Notes: generated from the sequence alone by a model not told the origin. A stretch of DNA of 64,000 bases from Sulfurimonas sp. (GCA_030949825.1 JAUZSC010000008.1:124001-188000), one strand, 5' to 3'; shown: positions 8,022-19,025, numbered from the stretch's first letter. A program made the numbers and translations.

Positions 8022-9412
8022 TAGCGTCCTAATAATGTTTTACCATTTATTTTCAAGCTTCCTTGTTTGTATGAGACATCAAGTTCGAGTTCATCTTTCG
8101 TCGTTTTTATGTATTTATCTATAGAAAAAGAAAGTGGTGAATTTGCCATAAGCACTTCTAGAATCTTTTTTGAGATTTTAGATTTAAAATCAAAATCTAT
8201 ATTTCCTAAAATTAGCAGAGGAGTAAACATCATTTTTCCAGCTAAGTGTTTATCTTCTTTAACTTCAAGTTCTGAGCTAATTACAAAGCCATTTACATTT
8301 TCATTATTAATGATTATTTTTTTAGCAGAGAAGTCGATAACATTTAAGCGCAATCCTTTTGCTAACAAATCAATGACTGCATCTGTAATCTCCTTGTTAA
8401 TATCAACAGAATTTGAAGACTTTGCTTTAGATACTAAAATTCTTAATTTTTCAAACTCTATTTTATCCATCTCCGATACTGCTACATCATAATTAAAATC
8501 TGTTGCATTTATATCTAGGTTTTTAAGTTGTGTGTCAAAATTCTCAAAAGAAAGTTTTGTATTTATTTCTGCTTTTTCATTTTGTGTATTTGAAGAGATA
8601 TTCATATATATTTTAGAAATATTTATATTTTGTGTTTTTTTATTTTTTATTTTTAAATTTATCTTCAAGCTTTCGAGTAATGAGGACGAAACATATGTAG
8701 TCTGATTCTCAAAACTCGAAGAAAAACTAAATGTGTCTAAATCTATCGACATTTCTTCCTCGAGGTTAAAAAATTCAATATGTACTTTTTGTGAATTCAC
8801 ATGTAAAGAAGATGGTGCAATTAAATCTCCATTCCCATTAAAAGTTGTCCCTTTTATAGTTAGGACTGCTTGTGAATGATTTTTAAGTGTATAATTTTCA
8901 TTTACATCTTTAAGATAGCCACTAAACACTTTACTCACAATTTCATAATCTATATGATACAAAAGCCCTTTTTGAAAAAGAAACTGTTCTATATACTTAG
9001 AAAACTCACTATCATTTACGCGTATATCTTGCATGAGTTCATCTGCTAAAGCCAATGGGTAAATATCTAAAGAAACAGCCTTAGAGAATGGAATATTAGA
9101 ATATTTCAGATCAACTCCAAGGAGCGTTCCATTAATCAAAGCGTTTGTATAAGGAGGTAATTGTTTATCTGAGTACTTTTGCAAATAATGTAAAAACTTC
9201 TCACTATCTTGGAGTAAAAACTCATAATGTCTCGAAGTTTCTAAGTAACTTACATCTTCATCACTTTTAGTAACTTTGATTCCCTTAGATTCTAAGTTTT
9301 GTAATTTTTTATCTAGAGTTTCTTTGACTAAAGTGTTTCCAATGATTGGTATCATTGCCACTATAGCAATAATGATGAGTAGAAATATAATAATTTTTTT
9401 ATTTTTTAGCAT
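8021..9412 (-). CDS. Large membrane-anchored protein, DUF945-like, function unknown
   Basis: This 463-residue protein starts with a charged segment and one hydrophobic helix (residues 7-27, IIIFLLIIIAIVAMIPIIG), followed by an all-soluble remainder. It is predicted to be anchored in the inner membrane with its bulk in the periplasm. Topology and the stretches of alternating beta-like sequence recall the DUF945/YdgA family, but no diagnostic motif is clear, so that is tentative. The final residues include DVSYKQGSLKINGKTL, a pattern often seen at the C-terminus of such proteins. It is the first gene of a three-gene run with the solute-binding protein and the HAD phosphatase. Confidence 0.6.
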   Translation of the reverse strand: MLKNKKIIIFLLIIIAIVAMIPIIGNTLVKETLDKKLQNLESKGIKVTKSDEDVSYLETSRHYEFLLQDSEKFLHYLQKYSDKQLPPYTNALINGTLLGVDLKYSNIPFSKAVSLDIYPLALADELMQDIRVNDSEFSKYIEQFLFQKGLLYHIDYEIVSKVFSGYLKDVNENYTLKNHSQAVLTIKGTTFNGNGDLIAPSSLHVNSQKVHIEFFNLEEEMSIDLDTFSFSSSFENQTTYVSSSLLESLKINLKIKNKKTQNINISKIYMNISSNTQNEKAEINTKLSFENFDTQLKNLDINATDFNYDVAVSEMDKIEFEKLRILVSKAKSSNSVDINKEITDAVIDLLAKGLRLNVIDFSAKKIIINNENVNGFVISSELEVKEDKHLAGKMMFTPLLILGNIDFDFKSKISKKILEVLMANSPLSFSIDKYIKTTKDELELDVSYKQGSLKINGKTLLGR

Positions 9413-9493
9413 GGCTTTCTCTTTATCTTGAATTTAATAAAGACATTATATAGAAAAGTTTGTTATTTGTAGTTGTTTTGAAGAAGAGAAGTG

Positions 9494-9523
9494 TAAAAAA
9501 AGTTTACCAAGACAAAAGTCTTG
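9494..9523 (-). terminator. Rho-independent terminator after rpsI
   Basis: Read on the minus strand, CAAGAC-TTTT-GTCTTG is followed shortly by ACTTTTTTTAC, a stem and U-run. It lies 21 bases after the rpsI stop codon and fits transcription termination of the rplM-rpsI operon. Confidence 0.7.
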
Positions 9524-9544
9524 ATAAGAAGTTCTATAAAACGA

Positions 9545-9937
9545 TTATCGTTTAGAGAACTGACGAGAACGACGAGCTTTACGCTTACCTGGTTTTTTAC
9601 GCTCAACAACACGAGAATCACGAGTCATCATACCTTCAGGTTTAAGGATTGCTTTAATCGCAGGATCCATCTCAACAAGAGCTTTAGAGATACCATGACG
9701 AAGTGCATCTGCTTGACCACCGAAACCACCACCTAAAGTAGTAGCTACGATATCAACTGAAGTTTCTTGTTTAGAAAGAGCTAATGGTTGTTTAACACGA
9801 AGTTTCTTAGCTTCAAGTCCACCTAACCATGCATCTAAAGAAAGACCATTAATAGTTATTTTTCCAGAACCTGGAGTTAACCATACTTTTGCGATTGACG
9901 CTTTACGTTTACCTGTTGCATATATTGTTTTTGCCAT
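9545..9937 (-). CDS. rpsI: 30S ribosomal protein S9
   Basis: This 130-residue protein has the family's standard length. It shows the S9 N-terminal [14 protein letters not shown], a central [19 protein letters not shown], and the basic C-terminal tail ending in RRSRQFSKR that reaches the decoding region of the 30S subunit. It follows rplM by 10 bases, the universal rplM-rpsI pairing. A terminator hairpin lies directly downstream. In Campylobacter this pair also lies near the addAB and cco loci, as it does here. Confidence 0.97.
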   Translation of the reverse strand: MAKTIYATGKRKASIAKVWLTPGSGKITINGLSLDAWLGGLEAKKLRVKQPLALSKQETSVDIVATTLGGGFGGQADALRHGISKALVEMDPAIKAILKPEGMMTRDSRVVERKKPGKRKARRSRQFSKR

Positions 9938-9947
9938 CTGGTAATCC

Positions 9948-10370
9948 TTACTTAGCTAGTTGTGCAGTGTGAGGATGTTCAGCACCTGCATAAATTTTTA
10001 ATTTTTTAATCATTTTAGCACCAAGCTTAGTTTTAGGAAGCATACCGCGAGCAGATAGTTTAAATAACTTCTCAGGATTTTTTTCTAAAAGCTCAGTCAT
10101 TTTAATACTCTTAGTTGAACCGAAGTAACCTGAGTGAGAAAAATATTCTTTATTTGCAATCTTTCCAATACCGTTAAATTTAGCCTTAGAAGCGTTGATG
10201 ATAACTACATAGTCACCACAGTCAATATTTGGAGTCCAGCAAGCTTTTCTCTTACCACGAAGAAGCGTAGCTACTTCAGTCATCATACGACCAAAAGTCT
10301 GACCTTCAGCATCGATAAGAATCCATTTCTGGTCTATCTGTTCAGAAGTTGCAATTTTTGTAAATTTCAT
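9948..10370 (-). CDS. rplM: 50S ribosomal protein L13
   Basis: At 140 residues the protein matches the L13 family. Motifs visible are [25 protein letters not shown] near residues 16-40 (quoted in part as [13 protein letters not shown]), [10 protein letters not shown] near 52, and [21 protein letters not shown] toward the C-terminus, of which [10 protein letters not shown] is the L13 signature. L13 is an early assembly protein of the large subunit. It heads the two-gene operon with rpsI. The promoter would lie in the 186-bp gap shared with the divergent histidine kinase gene. Confidence 0.96.
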   Translation of the reverse strand: MKFTKIATSEQIDQKWILIDAEGQTFGRMMTEVATLLRGKRKACWTPNIDCGDYVVIINASKAKFNGIGKIANKEYFSHSGYFGSTKSIKMTELLEKNPEKLFKLSARGMLPKTKLGAKMIKKLKIYAGAEHPHTAQLAK

Positions 10371-10556
10371 TCTTGAACCTTTTTATTTGAATTTTATAAA
10401 TGAGCCTAAAAGAAGAGTCATTTGAGTGCACGAAGTATAACTATTTAAACTTATAAGTTACTTAAATTTAGGTTTATTTAAGTTTTTGACTAGTGCTTTT
10501 ATATAAAATTTCCCTTATAAAGTAAACAAAGTAAAAAATTATAGTAGAATTATCCT

Positions 10557-12665
10557 ATGAATAGTTTACGCAATCGTTTTATTACTAGCATGCTTCTCTT
10601 ATTAGCTGGACTAGCTCTACTACTCTTCTATGATGCTAACACCAACAAAGAACTCAAAAGTGCGCAAGCGCATATACTTAAAATAAAAGAAGCTAAGATA
10701 GCACTCTTACAGATGCGGCGTGCTGAAAAAGATTTCTTTGTGCGTCAGCATTTAAAATACTATGACTTACTGCTTCAAATAGCCAAAGATTCAAAAAAAG
10801 ATTTTCTTGACTTCGATCTAGCCCTCGAGTATACAGGATATATTTCTAACTTTAAAAAAATTGCTCATCACATGAAAGTCTTAGGTCTTGTCCCTGAGGA
10901 GGGACTTAAAAAAGACTTCTCTCTTCATTCTCATAGGCTTGAGCAGGATTTAACTGAAGATAAGCATATAAAAATGTTACTACAATATTTATCTTTAAAA
11001 ATGCATGAAAAAGACTTCTTTATTCATAAAAAAATAAAATATATTGACTTAAGAACACATGCTCTTCAAAATATGAAAGACAACAAGCATTTAAGTATTA
11101 ATACCAGCATGTTACTTGAAAATGAGAACAAAGCCTTTATCGCTTTAAAAACAGAAATGCTTCGCATTGGTTTAAATGAAAAACTTGGTTTGCGTATTCA
11201 AATGAGAGATGCTGCACACCAAATTGAAGATGCATTAAATACTTATACAAGTACTTCTCTCCCTCTTTTAGAAGAAAAAATACAAAAACTAAACTTCACC
11301 CGATACAGCACCTTCTCTTTGTTTCTGCTAAGTGTCTTATTACTTTTTACGCTAACGCTTCGACCGATATACTTTGCATTTAAATCATTTAAAGAATTTT
11401 TTACGCACTTTAGCGATGCTAAACAAAGGCTCGATATAGAGAACTTGAAGTTTATTGAACTCAAAAATACAGCAAAAACAATCAATACCATGCTTCAAAG
11501 TCGCCAAGACATTGAAGACAACCTCATCAAATCAAAAGACGAGGCTATACGCTCCCAGCAGGTAAAAGAACAATTCTTGACAAATATGAGTCATGAGCTT
11601 CGTACTCCATTAAATGCTATTATTGGTTTTACTTCCATTTTAGAGAAAAAAATTCCCGAGCATGCAAAGATAATAGAACCGATTTCTGTTAACTCAAAAA
11701 ACTTGTTAGAGATTATTAATAATATTCTTGATATTTCAAAAATCCAAAGTGGTCACTTTAGTATTAATAAAGAAGCATTTCATTGTGCTAAAGAGTTTGA
11801 GACATGTTTATCAAAGTTTAGTTTTAGTGAGAAGAAAAAAAACATACAATTAACATCGAGCTCAAATATAACTGAGGAGTGTGTTCTTCATGGTGATTGG
11901 TTTAGAATTTCACAAGTATTAACAAACTTTTTGTCCAACGCTTTTAAATTTACTCCAGATAATGGAACAATAGCCTTGCGTATGGAGCTCATAGATAAAC
12001 AACTTCACATAAGCGTTAAAGACTCAGGTATTGGGATTTCTGAGGAAGCGCAAGAGAGGATTTTGAAACCGTTTGAGCAGGCGGATTCTTCCACAACGAA
12101 AAACTTTGGCGGAACAGGGCTAGGCTTGAGTATTTCTAACTCTATTATTACAATGATGGGTGGGACAATAAATATCGTTTCAAAAGAAGGTCAAGGAAGT
12201 GAGTTTAGTTTTTCTATCCCCATAGATATTGTAGAAAAAACCGCTCAAATACTTAGCGCAGATATTCCTGATACACAAGAAGAATTACAGATTTCTGCAC
12301 ATATTCTCGTGGTCGAGGATAACAAAACAAACCAAATGCTTTTAACAATGCTTTTAGACGATGTTGGGATTACTTTTGATGTTGCGAATGATGGTCTTGA
12401 AGCGGTAGAAATGTATGAGGACAATAAATACGACATAGTTTTAATGGATGAAAATATGCCAAATATGAACGGTGTAGATGCCATGCAAAAAATTAAAAAA
12501 GACTATGTAAATGTTTGTCCGATTGTTGCCGTAACTGCGAATGTTATGAAAGGTGATGAATTACGACTTATAGATGCTGGGATGGACGCTTTTGTTGCAA
12601 AACCCATCGATGATGATGAACTTTTTGCCACGATACGAAAGCTACTTAAACCTTCACAAGCTTAA
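10557..12665 (+). CDS. Hybrid sensor histidine kinase with receiver domain
   Basis: This 702-residue membrane sensor has a transmembrane helix at about residues 8-25, a mostly helical periplasmic domain to about 250, and a second transmembrane helix at about 253-273. A DHp domain follows with H-box SHELRTPLNAIIGF near residue 345, then the ATPase domain with N-box FLSNAFKFTPDNG near 458 and G-box GGTGLGLSIS near 520. A receiver domain at about 582-700 has phospho-acceptor Asp in VLMDENMPN (near 629) and Lys in FVAKP. The ligand is unknown. It has no adjacent response regulator and interrupts the Campylobacter-like order between rplM and addA. Its 3' end overlaps the convergent addA by about 20 bp. 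Confidence 0.9.
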   Translation: MNSLRNRFITSMLLLLAGLALLLFYDANTNKELKSAQAHILKIKEAKIALLQMRRAEKDFFVRQHLKYYDLLLQIAKDSKKDFLDFDLALEYTGYISNFKKIAHHMKVLGLVPEEGLKKDFSLHSHRLEQDLTEDKHIKMLLQYLSLKMHEKDFFIHKKIKYIDLRTHALQNMKDNKHLSINTSMLLENENKAFIALKTEMLRIGLNEKLGLRIQMRDAAHQIEDALNTYTSTSLPLLEEKIQKLNFTRYSTFSLFLLSVLLLFTLTLRPIYFAFKSFKEFFTHFSDAKQRLDIENLKFIELKNTAKTINTMLQSRQDIEDNLIKSKDEAIRSQQVKEQFLTNMSHELRTPLNAIIGFTSILEKKIPEHAKIIEPISVNSKNLLEIINNILDISKIQSGHFSINKEAFHCAKEFETCLSKFSFSEKKKNIQLTSSSNITEECVLHGDWFRISQVLTNFLSNAFKFTPDNGTIALRMELIDKQLHISVKDSGIGISEEAQERILKPFEQADSSTTKNFGGTGLGLSISNSIITMMGGTINIVSKEGQGSEFSFSIPIDIVEKTAQILSADIPDTQEELQISAHILVVEDNKTNQMLLTMLLDDVGITFDVANDGLEAVEMYEDNKYDIVLMDENMPNMNGVDAMQKIKKDYVNVCPIVAVTANVMKGDELRLIDAGMDAFVAKPIDDDELFATIRKLLKPSQA

Positions 12666-15362
12666 TCTCATTATCCAGTAGATAACAAATATAACCGTTC
12701 ACTTGTTCACCCGTAATCTCCTGCACTGCTTTTTTATAATAACGCACTTGTTTTAAATGATGATTTCCATAACTCATAGAACTTTTGTAATCAATAATAT
12801 TGTAGCATCCATCAGTTTGTACAAGTAAATCTATATAACGCAGATTTTTTTTTATAGCGCATAGCTTGTTCTCTATAAAGTTTACCTTGTATCAAGGCTT
12901 GGAACTCTTGGGAATTTACTAGATTGTGTACTCTTGATGTGATAGCATTTATCTCTGATTCTTCTAAAATATAACCATATTTATTTATCATCATATTTTT
13001 TTGCATTCTCTATAGCATCTACTTCAAATGAAGAGAGCATCTCTAACATATAGTGCATAGCAAGACCAAAGTTAATAGCCTTTAAATCTTCCGGTATGCT
13101 TTCTTCAAGTTTTAAAACATCACTTTGTGTACCGTAATAAAAAGCTTGGTATTGTAGTTTTTCAAGTTCGCTTTTTTCTAAGTCTTGTGTATCAGATGCG
13201 CACACTAAAGTACCACTAGAACCTAGTTGCAAATCTAAAATATCAAAGCTAGAATCTTTAGTTTTGCATATTATAAAAAGATTATCTCTTGCGCGTGTGA
13301 ATGCAACATACAAGGCATTTAAACTATCTTCAACAACAAGTGCCTTCTCTTTTTCTAAGGCCTTGGCGTATCTAGCATCTATAGCGTCCCTGCCCTTTGT
13401 TCTTAGATATACATTCTCCAAAGTGATATTGTTATATTCATAAATAATAGCATCTCGACTCGCAGGAGCCTTTTTAATCCTGTCCATTACAATAACATGT
13501 TCATACTCTAGGCCTTTTGACTTATGGACCGTTAAAACTCGCACACCACTCAAATCAGATGCAGCAGCTTCAATGTCAAGCCTTTCATACTCAAATAGCA
13601 ATGCTTCAATATCTTGGTACCTCGAGAGTGCATTTAAAAATCTGATGAGATGAAAATCATCCTTAAAGAGTTTATAAATATCTATCATTCTTTTTACTAC
13701 ATCAAAAAGTTTAGATTTACTTAAATCCACCCTTTTTATAGCTTGCACTTCTTTGTTTATAAGTGCAAAAAAGTTATGCTTATATATATCTTCAATAAAG
13801 TACAAGTATTTTAAATACTCTAAAACAGCTCGAACACTTCTTTGATTGATTAGCTTAGTTGTGGTCTCTGTAACTACTTCTATATTTTCTTCTACAAGTC
13901 TTTGCTTTACAATTTCACCATCGCCATTGGTTGCACATAGCACGGCTATTTCATCTATCTTTGCACCAGCGACTATAAGCCTTTTTATTTGCTCTAATGT
14001 CTCTTCTACAAGTTCATCATTTTGAATAACTTCTACATAACCACCTGGAGCATCTTCTCGTGTTTTTTGCTCAGTATAATTTAGAATTTTTCGAGCAAAA
14101 CTAGTGTTTACAAAATCTATAACTTCTTTTTGCGAACGGTAATTTGTTACTAACTGTTCGACATCCGTATGTTGTTCTTCTTTTACAACTCCAAAAAGAG
14201 CAGACACTCCACCTCGGAACCTGTAAATAGACTGCTTCACATCTCCAACAAAAAAGAAACTTCCATTTTCAAAAATTCCACTCCCTGAGGTTATCTCGTT
14301 TATAAGTGGTTTTAAAATCTCATACTGCACGATGCTAGTGTCTTGAAACTCATCTAAAAGCATATGTTCTATTTGCGCATCGAGTCTAAAGTATAAAAAC
14401 TCACTGTCATCAATCTCGCGGAGTATAAAATGTACAAGCGAAGTTACATCTGAAAAACTAAGCTCAGAGTCCTCCATATAAAGTGCTTTTTTAGACTTTT
14501 CATAGATGCCAAGAAGTTCGCTTAAGGCATAAAAAAAGTTCGCCTCTTTAGCTCTGTTTTGTTTTTGTATCGCTTCTTGAATATGTAATAAAATAGAATC
14601 CATCTCAGGAGTAAAACATTTGGAAAAAGTTCTATAATCAAGTGACTCTCGACCCAACCAAGTCTTTTTACTCAAAGCCGTAAAACTCTCTGCATCTACT
14701 GCTTTTTTAACAGTAGCAGATGCTCCCTTACAAGCATCTACAATCTTTTTAAGTTCACCCAAGGCTCTTAAAGCTTCTTCTTCGTGTTCTTTATAATCTT
14801 GTTTCTCAAATTTTAGTTTTGAAAGTTCTTGTTTTTTCACATAAAAAGAATCAAGAAGAGCAAATATACTGTCTAAGCGTTTGTTAGACTCTAAAGATAA
14901 GTTAATCAGTGTATCTCTTTTACCTGCCACACTCACCTCTTTTAAAAAACGCGATAAAAGTTTGATTTCGTGCTGGGAAGCAAAAGTAGAAAAATCAGGC
15001 ATAAGTGAAGTATATAATGAAAACTTACGAAGAATCTGCGTAAAGAACTTGTCAATGGTCATAATCTTTGTGTTAGCATTTAAAAAGTCATCAAGAATTT
15101 TCTTTCTTTGTTTAAGTATCTCAGATGCAGGGATACTAGTAACTTTCACAATCTCATCAAGTTCCCCTCGAGATTCTAATTCTTCTAAAGTACTCACAAC
15201 TCTCTCTTGCATCTCAGATGCCGCTTTGTTTGTAAATGTAAGTGCTAGAATTTTGCTAGGGGATGCCCCTGTAAAAAGCAAGGAAAGGTAACGGACTACT
15301 AACATAAAAGTCTTACCACTTCCCGCACTTGCCTCGTAGCATAGGTTGTTTTTAAAGCTCAT
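12646..15362 (-). pseudogene. addA: AddA-type helicase/nuclease, interrupted by two frameshifts
   Basis: The main ORF (12981-15362, 793 aa) is a UvrD-like helicase: ASAGSGKTFML Walker A, ALTFTNKAASEM, LLDEFQDTS, GDVKQSIYRFRG and VAFTRARDNL. It runs out of frame at an A7 run (+ strand T at 12995-13001). The next 64 residues continue in a second frame (12812-13006) until an A9 run (+ strand T at 12845-12853). A third frame then supplies the RecB-type nuclease motif IIDYKSSMSYG and a stop at 12646-12648. Deleting one base in each run restores about 904 continuous residues. AddAB processes double-strand DNA ends for RecA. This may be a real loss or two homopolymer sequencing errors. The latter looks likelier, because all motifs are intact. 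Confidence 0.85.
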
Positions 15363-17705
15363 TATCTACCACAAACAATTTTATAATCACAAAACAAACA
15401 ATGCTTTGTATCTTCACATAACTCAAAATTAATTTCCTCGATATTTAAAAGGTCTTTTATATTTGACTCCAGTACTGCTAACTTTTCTTCTAAGAAAGCT
15501 TCTTGAACTATCTTTCCCTCTTTTAAATCGTAGTAGGCGCATGAGGTAACATTGCCAAGCTCAGATGCCAACAAATAATAAAACTCGAGTTGAAAGTCTG
15601 TTGCATCTGTAAAATTGTTTTTTGTGTAAAGTGGGTATGTTCCTGTTTTGTAATCAAGTACTTCTATTTCATTGTTTTGTTTATCAACTCTGTCTATTTG
15701 ACCAACTAGAGTCACACCTGCAAATTTTCTCTCAAAACTTTGCTCGCAGGACTCTACATGCCAGCCATCATTAAAGCGTTGCATATCTATTTCGCATAAG
15801 GTTTTTAATCGCTTTTTTTGCATCGCTATTAAATACGCATCTAATTCACTCTCGCCACATACTGCATCTAACTCTTTGTTTAAATCATTATGAAGTGATT
15901 TAAAGTCGCTGTACTTATTTTTTTTGTGTATAAGTTATTTAATGCTAGATGCACTACATTTCCGATTTCATATTCTTTTGGCATATCACGAGGAATTTCA
16001 TGTCCATATAAATGTTCTACATATTTATAATAATACTTTCGCTTGCATGTCAAAAAAGTTTTTAACCGTGTTGCTGATATTTTTTTATCTTTAAAACTGT
16101 AGGCTTGAATGATTTCTTTTGGCTCATAAGAATTTATTTCTTGTGTTTGAAATAAAATATTTGCATACTCAGATTCTTCATGAACTTTTTTTTCTTTTAT
16201 ATTTAACTGTTTTAAAAAACGAGAGCCATTACTCTCGCTAGAACTTACATACGAGATAGCAACTTCGCTTGAACGGGAGATAAGTAAATCGTAATAATGC
16301 TTTTGCAAGTTTTCTCTATCACGCATTGTCGGTAAATTTGCTACTTCTCTTATATGTGTATTTAAAAACATATCTTTGTCGCTTTTTTTAGGAACATTTG
16401 AATCTGAAAAATCAACAATAATCACAGCATCAAAAGCAACTGAACGAGTTTCAAGTACACCCATCACTGTAACTTTACCACCAGCAACATCATCTAAACT
16501 TCTTGAACCTAGTCTTTGTAAGAACAAAGAAAGTAATGATTTTACATTCATCCCATGCATAAACTTTAAAATATTTTTAAAACTATACAACTCTTCTTTA
16601 AAAATACTTAAGGCTCTTTTGTCAGAAAATTTTTCCCCATAATTAGTTAAAAATTCTATAATATCTATCTCTTGGCTACTCTTATGATAGATGCTAAGCA
16701 AACTAACAAAAAGTTCATCACCTACTCTTTGTAAGCGAGCATAATTTTCTTTTGATTTTTGATCGAGTGCCTGCGTTGTTGCATACAGTTCTTTATACAT
16801 CAAACTCTCTTTAAAAGATTCACCCATAGCGAAGTTAAAGTTAGATTTTTCATCGAAGCTTTTTAATTTTTTTGCTAAATTTTCATCAGGTAATATAACT
16901 GCTATTTGTTCTGGTGTGTAGCCTTTTTTCACAAACTCATAAAGTTTTTGCTGTATAAATGCCACTTGGAGAAGAGACTCTGAAAAGGACTGACAAGAAA
17001 TGTTTTTATTTACTTTACGAGCTGTCTTTTTCAGAATTTCTTTTTTTGTTTAAAGAGATAGTATATTGGAAGTCTTTTTCTAAAGAGATGCCAAGTTCTA
17101 AAAATTTTAACTGCATTTTTGTATTAAATTTTGAAGATGTAAAAATAATATTTATACTGGAAAATTCACAGGCTTTTTCTAAAAGTTCAAACTCAAAATT
17201 TGTTAAGTGTCCATCTATGTGTATTTCTATTTCCTGATTATTTTTTAAATACGCATCGTTAAATATATATGAAGATGCTAGATATATTTTATCAAGAACT
17301 TTTTTTTCATCGCACAAAGATTTATACCGTTTATGAAGCTCTTGTAAAATTATAATATGCTCTTCATAGTCTCCATAAATGTCCGAAGTGTTTAAGTTAG
17401 ATATATCATAGAGTTCTGCACTTAACTCCTCAAAAAATTTAAAAATATACGAAGAATTTTTTGTAAAAGTAAAAAAAGTTTCTTTCAATTTTGAGTGATG
17501 AGAATTCTTTAAAATCAGATGCTTCAAGCAAGAGTAAAACTCTACTGTCTTCATCTAAGATTTTATAACCTTTTACTATGTAAAGCTTAGAGATAAAATC
17601 ACTCATTGTCAAAAAATTTGCTAAGAAAAGTGTTTGAGATTCTATTGAGAGTTGTTCGTGGCGTATTGCACGAGCAGAAGGTAGAACGATTGTTTTATTA
17701 TTCAC
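15362..17705 (-). pseudogene. addB: AddB-type nuclease, interrupted by three frameshifts
   Basis: Four ORF-track pieces form one gene: 17439-17705, 17015-17554, 15880-16965 and 15362-15823. The junctions fall at homopolymers: T7 in coding (17471-17477), A7 (17041-17047) and A8 (about 15918-15925). Removing one base at the first two and adding one (or removing two) at the third gives about 780 continuous residues. The C-terminus has a PD-(D/E)XK nuclease (VLDYKTGTYPLYTK) framed by cysteines (FLTCKRKYYYKY and HCLFCDYKIVC) that would hold an iron-sulfur cluster. The stop overlaps the addA start by one base. Location next to the cco/fixH genes matches Campylobacter. Its identity as AddB is firm, its inactivity is not. 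Confidence 0.82.
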
Positions 17706-17709
17706 AAGC

Positions 17710-18222
17710 TTAGTACTCTTTAACCTCTGTCACTCTTGTGTCAGCTTTAACATTAAAAAATCTCTGGTATTCACCTACATTAAACTTAGCCATAATGTTC
17801 CAACGACCCGGCTCTGCTAAAGTAAAATTTGAAAATGAATATACTCCATTTTCTACACTTGGATTTTTTAATTCTTGGTTATATCGATGATGCTCAGGAC
17901 GAGTAATAACTACTATCACGCTTGCATCATTAATCATCTTTCCATCAAGATCTGTAAGCTTATATTTTAGAGTAGAACCCTCTTGTGCTAGTGATTCTGT
18001 TATGTAAGCTATTTTATATTTTTTATTAAAATCAATTCTAGCTTCAATCAAGTCATTTGCTTGTAGATTTGCATGTTGATAGCCCATCATATAATCATTG
18101 CTTCTTTGAACCGGAGTTTCTTCAAGAATTAAAGAGATTGAAAAAACAATAGCCCCAAAAAAGCCTAGAATAGCCATAGTTATTATATATGGCCATTTCT
18201 TTGCACTTCTAATTTCTTCCAC
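17710..18222 (-). CDS. FixH-like cytochrome oxidase accessory protein
   Basis: This 170-residue protein has one N-terminal transmembrane helix (about residues 10-30, WPYIITMAILGFFGAIVFS) and a periplasmic domain with the conserved ending PGRWNIMAKFNVGEYQRFF typical of FixH. FixH proteins support maturation or copper insertion of cbb3-type oxidases. It lies at the tail of the cco gene run, overlaps the preceding TPM-like gene by 1 bp, and is followed by addB after 4 bases. Its presence in an oxidase locus supports the assignment. The copper-delivery role is known for the family, not shown here. Confidence 0.75.
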   Translation of the reverse strand: MEEIRSAKKWPYIITMAILGFFGAIVFSISLILEETPVQRSNDYMMGYQHANLQANDLIEARIDFNKKYKIAYITESLAQEGSTLKYKLTDLDGKMINDASVIVVITRPEHHRYNQELKNPSVENGVYSFSNFTLAEPGRWNIMAKFNVGEYQRFFNVKADTRVTEVKEY

Positions 18223-18914
18223 TATTTATTCCTTCTTTCGTATAACTTTTTTCGTATATACATAGCTAATGCAAGAAGAAGTATGCCATAAAATATAATT
18301 TTAACAATGAATAAAAGAAAGGTTCCTGTTTGTCCATTGCCATATTTAAGTTTTACACCCTTACTCTCTGCTATTTGACCTGCAATGTCAATGTAGCCAT
18401 TAAACATAGATGCTGCATACTTTCCTGTTACTTCTCCAGCCTTTGCTTTTGCCCCAAGTAAAGGTAAAATTGTACCTCCACTATCAGCTGATAATTCTTT
18501 AAAATCATCAAAACTTCTCGCGAAGATTATCGCCATTGCATATGCTTGTGCCTTGGATGCAACAGGGCTAAGAACCTGCTCTCTTTTAAAATACTTATAT
18601 AAAGATGTATCATTTACGGAAATGTCTATTTGAGAATTAAGTTCTGCAAATATAAGTAAAACACTTGGTCCAGTTAACTCTTGAAGTATCTTATCCTGAT
18701 ACTCTAATATACTAACTCCATGAGGTAAATCTCGAATCATAACTAACTTTAAAGATATACCCGTTTTTTCATATAAATCAGCACCTCTTTCCTCAATTTC
18801 TTTTGTAAATTTAGGATTGTTTACTACATCATCTTTGTATAAATATTCAGCTGTGAGTGTTGTTTGAAAAAGCAATATAAATAGGAGGGCCGCTAGCCCT
18901 CTTGAAATTTTCAA
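18222..18914 (-). CDS. Exported TPM-domain-like protein of the cbb3 locus
   Basis: This 230-residue protein has a cleavable-type signal peptide (LAALLFILLFQTTLTA), a soluble periplasmic domain of about 165 residues and a C-terminal transmembrane helix (about 200-220) followed by a basic tail. The soluble part (EIEERGADLYEKTGISLKL, then VLLIFAELNSQIDISV) resembles TPM-domain proteins, several of which act in respiratory-complex or photosystem assembly. The similarity is judged by eye and is moderate. It lies between the DUF4006-type gene and fixH, so a role in oxidase assembly is plausible. In Campylobacter the same slot also holds a gene of this kind. Confidence 0.55.
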   Translation of the reverse strand: MKISRGLAALLFILLFQTTLTAEYLYKDDVVNNPKFTKEIEERGADLYEKTGISLKLVMIRDLPHGVSILEYQDKILQELTGPSVLLIFAELNSQIDISVNDTSLYKYFKREQVLSPVASKAQAYAMAIIFARSFDDFKELSADSGGTILPLLGAKAKAGEVTGKYAASMFNGYIDIAGQIAESKGVKLKYGNGQTGTFLLFIVKIIFYGILLLALAMYIRKKLYERRNK

Positions 18915-18925
18915 GAAAACTTCCC

Positions 18926-19015
18926 TTAACTTATAAAGAGGTGGTTAGGAGTTACAGCAATATAAATTGTATATGCCGCTAGAATAACTAAACCTATTGT
19001 AATTAATTTTTCCAT
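18926..19015 (-). CDS. 29-residue single-helix membrane peptide in the cbb3 locus
   Basis: This ORF is too short for the supplied track. It starts ATG at 19013-19015 with a GGAG site seven bases upstream (GGAGTTAGTA) and encodes MEKLITIGLVILAAYTIYI followed by a short polar tail ending HLFIS. One hydrophobic helix fills most of it. It fits exactly between the DUF4006-like gene (10 bases upstream) and the TPM-like gene (11 bases downstream) in a tightly packed run where all neighbours are co-directional. Small single-helix subunits are common in heme-copper oxidases, so it may be an accessory oxidase subunit. That role is inferred from context only. Confidence 0.6.
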   Translation of the reverse strand: MEKLITIGLVILAAYTIYIAVTPNHLFIS

Positions 19016-19025
19016 TACTAACTCC

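Noticed and set aside
8067-8492. 141-aa + strand ORF opposite the membrane-anchored gene
   Set aside because: It is antisense to a complete 463-codon frame that has operon neighbours.
14881-15291. 136-aa + strand ORF within addA
   Set aside because: It is antisense to helicase motifs and is rich in Leu and Ser as expected of a shadow.
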